Shown piece after piece: positions 60,482 to 64,000 of a DNA stretch of 64,000 nucleotides. The notes beneath the pieces were generated by a model. That model worked only from the letters and a program-made list of their open reading frames with translations. It ran no database searches and was not told the origin of the DNA. Positions within the stretch are counted from its first letter, which is position 1. Every line of letters begins with the position of its first letter. Source of the stretch: Mesorhizobium loti (GTDB lineage Bacteria; Pseudomonadota; Alphaproteobacteria; Rhizobiales; Rhizobiaceae); contig CP050293.1 of the NCBI GenBank assembly GCA_014189435.1, positions 5,089,001-5,153,000 of the forward strand, written 5' to 3'. Made by a program: the position numbers and the translations under genes.

Positions 60482-61285
60482 ATGCACGAAAAAGAGCGCC
60501 ACAGGATCATTCTGTCCGCCGTCCAGGAAAAGCCTGTTGTGACGGTGCAGGAGATGGTCGACCTGACGGAGTCTTCCGAGGCGACAATCCGGCGCGATAT
60601 CGCGGCCCTCCACGTTCAAAAGCGCCTTCGCCGTGTGCGCGGTGGCGCCGAGGCGATCTCGCCGCCACAGTTCATCGGGCTGGCCGGCCGGCCCTTTTCC
60701 GTCAACGAAACGATCAACGCCTCGCAAAAGCGGGCAATTGCCCGCGAAGCGGTGGAGCTGTGCAAGGACGGCGAACCGATCATCATCAATGGCGGCACCA
60801 CCACCTTCCAGATGGTGCATTTCCTGACCGGCCGCCGCATGCCGATCTTCACCAATTCGTTCCCGATCGCCGAGCACCTGCTCAAGCACTCGAAGAACAC
60901 GGTAATGCTGTCGGGCGGCACCATCTATCGCGAGCAGAACATCATCCTGTCGCCCTTCGACAATGACGTGACGCGCAATTTCTACGCGCGCCGCATGTTC
61001 ATGGGCGCGCAGGGGCTGGGGCCGCTCGGGCTGATGGAAGGCGATCCCCTGCTGATCCAGGCGGAGCAGAAACTGATCGACCAGGCCGACGAGCTGGTGG
61101 TGCTGGTCGATTCCTCGAAATTCCGCAAGCGCTCCAGCCTGATCCTGTGCGGCCTGTCGCGCATCGCCACCGTCATCACCGATGACGGGATCGAGGATCG
61201 CGAAGCCAAGATGTTGGAAACCGCAGGCGTGACGCTGATCGTCGCCCGCAAGTCGGCAAAGGAAGAATCTTCACTGCAGGCCTGA
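60482..61285 (+). CDS. rhaR: DeoR family regulator of rhamnose genes
   Basis: A 267-residue DeoR-type repressor with N-terminal helix-turn-helix (VTVQEMVDLTESSEATIRRD) and a DeoRC sugar-phosphate-sensing domain (ANGGTTTFQ-like INGGTTTFQMV; VLVDSSKFRKRS). The ATG at 60482 has GGGAGGA before it; ATG 60461 is upstream and lacks a site. Divergent from rhaD and 55 bp before rhaS, it matches RhaR of Rhizobium leguminosarum in type and place. Confidence 0.92.
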   Translation: MHEKERHRIILSAVQEKPVVTVQEMVDLTESSEATIRRDIAALHVQKRLRRVRGGAEAISPPQFIGLAGRPFSVNETINASQKRAIAREAVELCKDGEPIIINGGTTTFQMVHFLTGRRMPIFTNSFPIAEHLLKHSKNTVMLSGGTIYREQNIILSPFDNDVTRNFYARRMFMGAQGLGPLGLMEGDPLLIQAEQKLIDQADELVVLVDSSKFRKRSSLILCGLSRIATVITDDGIEDREAKMLETAGVTLIVARKSAKEESSLQA

Positions 61286-61340
61286 GACACCCTCACGCCC
61301 GCAGCGGTGATGGAATGCAACGCTCAAGGGAGGATATTCG

Positions 61341-62336
61341 ATGAGCTTCTTGAAGAAATTGATGGTGACGGCGGCATTCTCTGCCGCCATGTTCGTGAAT
61401 GCAGCCTACGCAGAAAACGTCAAGATCGCGCTGGTGGTGAAGTCGCTCGGCAACGGCTTCTTCGATGCCGCCAACAAAGGCGCCGAAGAGGCGGCCAAGG
61501 AACTCGGCGATGTCGACATCATCTACACCGGCCCGACCAAGGCGACCGCGGAAGCGCAGATCGAAGTGGTCAATTCGCTGATCGCCCAGAAGGTCAACGC
61601 CATCGCCATTTCGGCCAATGACGCCGACGCGCTGGTGCCGGTGCTGAAGAAGGCCATGGAACGCGGCATCACCGTCATCTCGTGGGATTCGGGCGTCGCC
61701 AAGGAAGGCCGCCAGCTTCACCTCAACCCGTCCGACACCGGCCTGATCGGCGAGACCATCATCAAGCTCGCGGCCGACTACCTGCCGGAAGGCGGCGACG
61801 TCGCCATCCTGTCAGCGTCGTCGACCGCGACCAACCAGAACGCCTGGATCGATGCGGCCAAGAAGATCCTGCCGGAGAAGTTCCCCAAGATCAAACTCGT
61901 CGCCACGGTCTATGGCGATGACGACTCCGCCAAGAGCACCGACGAAGCCAAGGGTCTGCTGAAGTCCTATCCGAACCTCAAGGCGATCATCGCGCCGACC
62001 ACCGTCGGCGTCGTTGCCGCCGCCCAAGTCGTCACCGACGAGAACCTCATCGGCAAGGTCAATGTCACCGGTCTCGCGCTGCCGTCCGAGTTCAAGAAGT
62101 TCATCGACAACGGTTCCAGCCAGGCGGTTGCGCTGTGGAACCCGATCGATCTCGGCTACTCGGCCGTCTACCTCGCCCATGATCTGGCGGTGAAGAAGGA
62201 AGAGGCCAAGCCCGGCGCCACGCTGTCGATCGGCCGCGTCGGCAAGGTCACGCTCGACGACACCAACTCGGCCGCGATGGCTCCGCCCTTCCAGTTCGAC
62301 AAGACCAACATCGAGAAATTCTCCAAGATCTATTGA
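61341..62336 (+). CDS. rhaS: Rhamnose ABC transporter substrate-binding protein
   Basis: A 331-residue periplasmic sugar-binding protein (type I fold, RbsB class). Signal peptide MSFLKKLMVTAAFSAAMFVN, cut near AYA before ENVKIALV. Typical segments: DIIYTGPTKATAEAQIEVVN and ITVISWDSGVAKEGR. GGGAGGATATTCG precedes the ATG. In Rhizobium leguminosarum RhaS carries rhamnose for the RhaSTPQ transporter. The downstream gap to rhaT is filled with palindromic repeats. Confidence 0.93.
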   Translation: MSFLKKLMVTAAFSAAMFVNAAYAENVKIALVVKSLGNGFFDAANKGAEEAAKELGDVDIIYTGPTKATAEAQIEVVNSLIAQKVNAIAISANDADALVPVLKKAMERGITVISWDSGVAKEGRQLHLNPSDTGLIGETIIKLAADYLPEGGDVAILSASSTATNQNAWIDAAKKILPEKFPKIKLVATVYGDDDSAKSTDEAKGLLKSYPNLKAIIAPTTVGVVAAAQVVTDENLIGKVNVTGLALPSEFKKFIDNGSSQAVALWNPIDLGYSAVYLAHDLAVKKEEAKPGATLSIGRVGKVTLDDTNSAAMAPPFQFDKTNIEKFSKIY

Positions 62337-62351
62337 TCTGGAGCGGTTGCA

Positions 62352-62667
62352 CCCTCCCCCTTGTGGGGAGGGCATTTGCATATTTCTGAAATGTTGGCCC
62401 GGCACGTACCCCCCACCCTTAATCCCTCCCCACAAGGGGGAGGGAGACCCTGCTGGTGCTGATCTCTGCAAATTACTGAGGCCTGGATGCAAGAGCGGAG
62501 ATACAGAGCGCGCGGCAGCGTTCCCTCCCCCTTGTGGGGAGGGTTAGGGTGGGGGTCCCTCTTCGTAAGAATCTATATGCGGGTGGCGACATCTCCATGT
62601 GCCAGGACCTTGATATGCCTGTAGACCCCGCTCACCTTGTTTGCGACCTTTCCCACAAGGGGGAGGG
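62352..62667. repeat. Four palindromic repeat copies between rhaS and rhaT
   Basis: Copies of the CCCTCCCC/GGGGAGGG palindrome lie at 62352-62372, 62424-62444, 62523-62543 and 62648-62667, alternating in orientation and 72, 99 and 125 bp apart. The first three are intergenic, with non-repeated sequence between; the fourth (5' arm diverged to CCTTTCCC) lies inside the rhaT reading frame. Adjacent copies could pair with each other in the transcript. Confidence 0.85.
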
Positions 62668-64000
62668 TAAAGCAGCCCCACGCCTGACGCTGTCCGGCAT
62701 CTCCAAGAGCTTTCCCGGCGTGCGCGCGCTGCACAATGTCAGCCTGTCGCTCTATCCGGGCGAGGTCACCGCGTTGATCGGCGAAAACGGCGCCGGCAAG
62801 TCGACGCTGGTCAAGATCATGACCGGCATCTACCAGCCCGATGCGGGCACCATCAGCATCGACGGCGAGGCCGTCACCCTGCCCAGCGCGCATGCCGCCT
62901 TCGGCTATGGCGTCACCGCCATCCACCAGGAAACCGTGCTGTTCGACGATTTGACGGTTGCCGAAAACATCTTTCTCGGCCACGCGCCGCGCACGCGCTT
63001 CGGCACCATCGACTGGCGCACGATGCGCAAAAATGCGCGCGAAGTGCTCGACACCATGCATGCAGGCCATATCGACGCCGACGCGCGGCTGAAGGACCTC
63101 GGCATCGCCAACAAGCATCTGGTCGCCGTCGCGCGAGCCATGTCTATCGACGCGCAGATCGTCATCATGGACGAGCCGACCGCCGCGCTTTCGATGAAGG
63201 AGATCGAGGAGCTTTTCCTGCTCATCGAGTTCCTCAAGAGCGAAGGCAAGGCGATCCTGTTCATCAGCCACAAGTTCGACGAGATCTACCGCATCGCCGA
63301 CCGCTACACGGTGTTCCGCGATGGCGAGATGGTCGGCGAAGGCCTGATCAAGGATGCCGGCCAGAGCCAGATCGTGCGCCTGATGGTCGGCCGCGCGGTC
63401 GACCACATCTTCCCGCAGCGCAAGGCCGAGATCGGCGCGCCTGTGCTCTCCGTTTCCGGCCTGTCGCACCCGACCGAATTCAACGACATCGGCTTCGAAT
63501 TGCACAAGGGCGAAATCCTCGGTTTCTACGGCCTTGTCGGCGCCGGGCGCAGCGAGGTGATGCAGGCGATATCGGGCATCACCCGCACCTCAGCCGGCAC
63601 GATCACGCTGGAAGGCAAGACGATCGCGCCGAAATCGGCGGCGGATTCGATCGATGCCGGCATCGTCTATGTGCCGGAGGAGCGCGGCAAGCAAGGCGTG
63701 GTGATCGGCCTGCCGATCTTCCAGAACGTCTCGCTGCCTTCGCTCAAGCGTACCTCCAGATCCGGCCTGCTGCGGCTGGCGGAAGAATTCGATCTGGCCC
63801 GCTCCTACACCGAGCGGCTCGACCTGCGCGCCTCTTCGCTCAGTCAGGATGTCGGTACGCTGTCTGGCGGCAACCAGCAGAAGATCGTCATCGCCAAATG
63901 GCTGGCAACCGCGCCCAAGGTCATCATCCTGGACGAGCCGACCAAGGGCATCGATATCGGCTCCAAGGCCGCGGTGCACGGCTTCATGGCCGAGCTGGTG
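62615..64000 (+). CDS. rhaT: Rhamnose ABC transporter ATPase (3' end cut by window)
   Basis: At least 462 codons of a double ABC ATPase of the RbsA/CUT2 class running off the window. First half: Walker A GENGAGKST, signature position IANKHLVAVARAM, Walker B VIMDEPTAALS. Second half: degenerate Walker A GLVGAGRSE, normal signature LSGGNQQKIVIAKWL, Walker B IILDEPTKGIDIG. ATG 62615 (AGGA seven bases upstream) is the likely start, with ATG 62597 in frame. The conserved domain begins at LTLSGISKSFPG, so the 25 or so preceding residues, including SHKGEGK, come from a palindromic repeat copy. Confidence 0.9.
   Translation, partial: MPVDPAHLVCDLSHKGEGKAAPRLTLSGISKSFPGVRALHNVSLSLYPGEVTALIGENGAGKSTLVKIMTGIYQPDAGTISIDGEAVTLPSAHAAFGYGVTAIHQETVLFDDLTVAENIFLGHAPRTRFGTIDWRTMRKNAREVLDTMHAGHIDADARLKDLGIANKHLVAVARAMSIDAQIVIMDEPTAALSMKEIEELFLLIEFLKSEGKAILFISHKFDEIYRIADRYTVFRDGEMVGEGLIKDAGQSQIVRLMVGRAVDHIFPQRKAEIGAPVLSVSGLSHPTEFNDIGFELHKGEILGFYGLVGAGRSEVMQAISGITRTSAGTITLEGKTIAPKSAADSIDAGIVYVPEERGKQGVVIGLPIFQNVSLPSLKRTSRSGLLRLAEEFDLARSYTERLDLRASSLSQDVGTLSGGNQQKIVIAKWLATAPKVIILDEPTKGIDIGSKAAVHGFMAELV

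Noticed and set aside
62352..62667. CRISPR array
   Set aside because: Only four units, alternating in orientation, with unequal gaps of 72-125 bp and no cas genes nearby; they are palindromic intergenic repeats.

Overview
The window is high-GC chromosomal DNA from an alphaproteobacterium of the order Rhizobiales, most likely Mesorhizobium or a close relative. The reasons are a conserved core block (58-residue small ORF, murA, DUF2948, hisD, UPF0262, LMW phosphatase, infA, maf, yacG), an agp-type alpha-galactoside locus, a rhaDI/rhaRST rhamnose locus of the Rhizobium type, RirA-type TGA-N9-TCA iron boxes, and palindromic intergenic elements of the kind scattered in rhizobial genomes. Genus assignment is inference; no rRNA is present.

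Layout. 1-1.1 kb: a TetR repressor (cut by the window edge) divergent from a VOC/glyoxalase-fold protein, with repeated operator-like sites between. 1.2-9 kb: cobalamin-dependent methionine synthase metH behind a near-perfect palindrome, and a large exported caspase-fold/TPR protein. 9.2-17.9 kb: a catabolic/uptake island made of an SDR, an alpha/beta hydrolase, a complete branched-chain-amino-acid-type ABC transporter (SBP, two ATPases, two permeases), an M20 deacylase and an RpiR regulator; the same candidate operator stands before the transporter operon and before rpiR. 18.1-19.7 kb: an M15/DUF882 cell-wall peptidase. 20-25.8 kb: tRNA-Thr and the conserved housekeeping block.

25.8-35.9 kb: alpha-galactoside (melibiose/raffinose) utilisation locus with two GH4 glycosidases, a peptide-class SBP, two permeases and a double ATPase, read divergently from an AgpT-like AraC activator. 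36-43.4 kb: a second sugar locus with a CUT1 ABC transporter, a fused Gfo/Idh/MocA-aldo/keto reductase and a divergent MelR-like AraC regulator, with a mosaic palindromic element between the SBP and permease genes. 43.7-47.6 kb: tRNA-Phe, an alpha/beta hydrolase, a winged-helix/TPR regulator and two unassigned small proteins. 47.7-53.9 kb: siderophore locus (esterase, FhuB-type fused permease, FhuD-type binding protein, TonB-dependent receptor) around two RirA-type boxes; no cognate ATPase lies here. 54.4-56.5 kb: small membrane protein and gamma-glutamyltransferase. 56.8-64 kb: rhamnose catabolism, rhaD-rhaI on the minus strand and rhaR-rhaS-rhaT on the plus strand, rhaT running off the end.

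Most of the window is recognisable metabolism. The less ordinary points are a palindromic repeat copy translated as the N terminus of rhaT, a phosphatase gene with no ATG/GTG/TTG upstream of its catalytic loop, a LivG-type ATPase whose ABC signature motif has decayed, the Gfo/Idh-AKR fusion enzyme, the sixteen-repeat caspase-TPR protein, and several candidate operator sets. I did not find clear evidence for a wholly new defence or mobile system.
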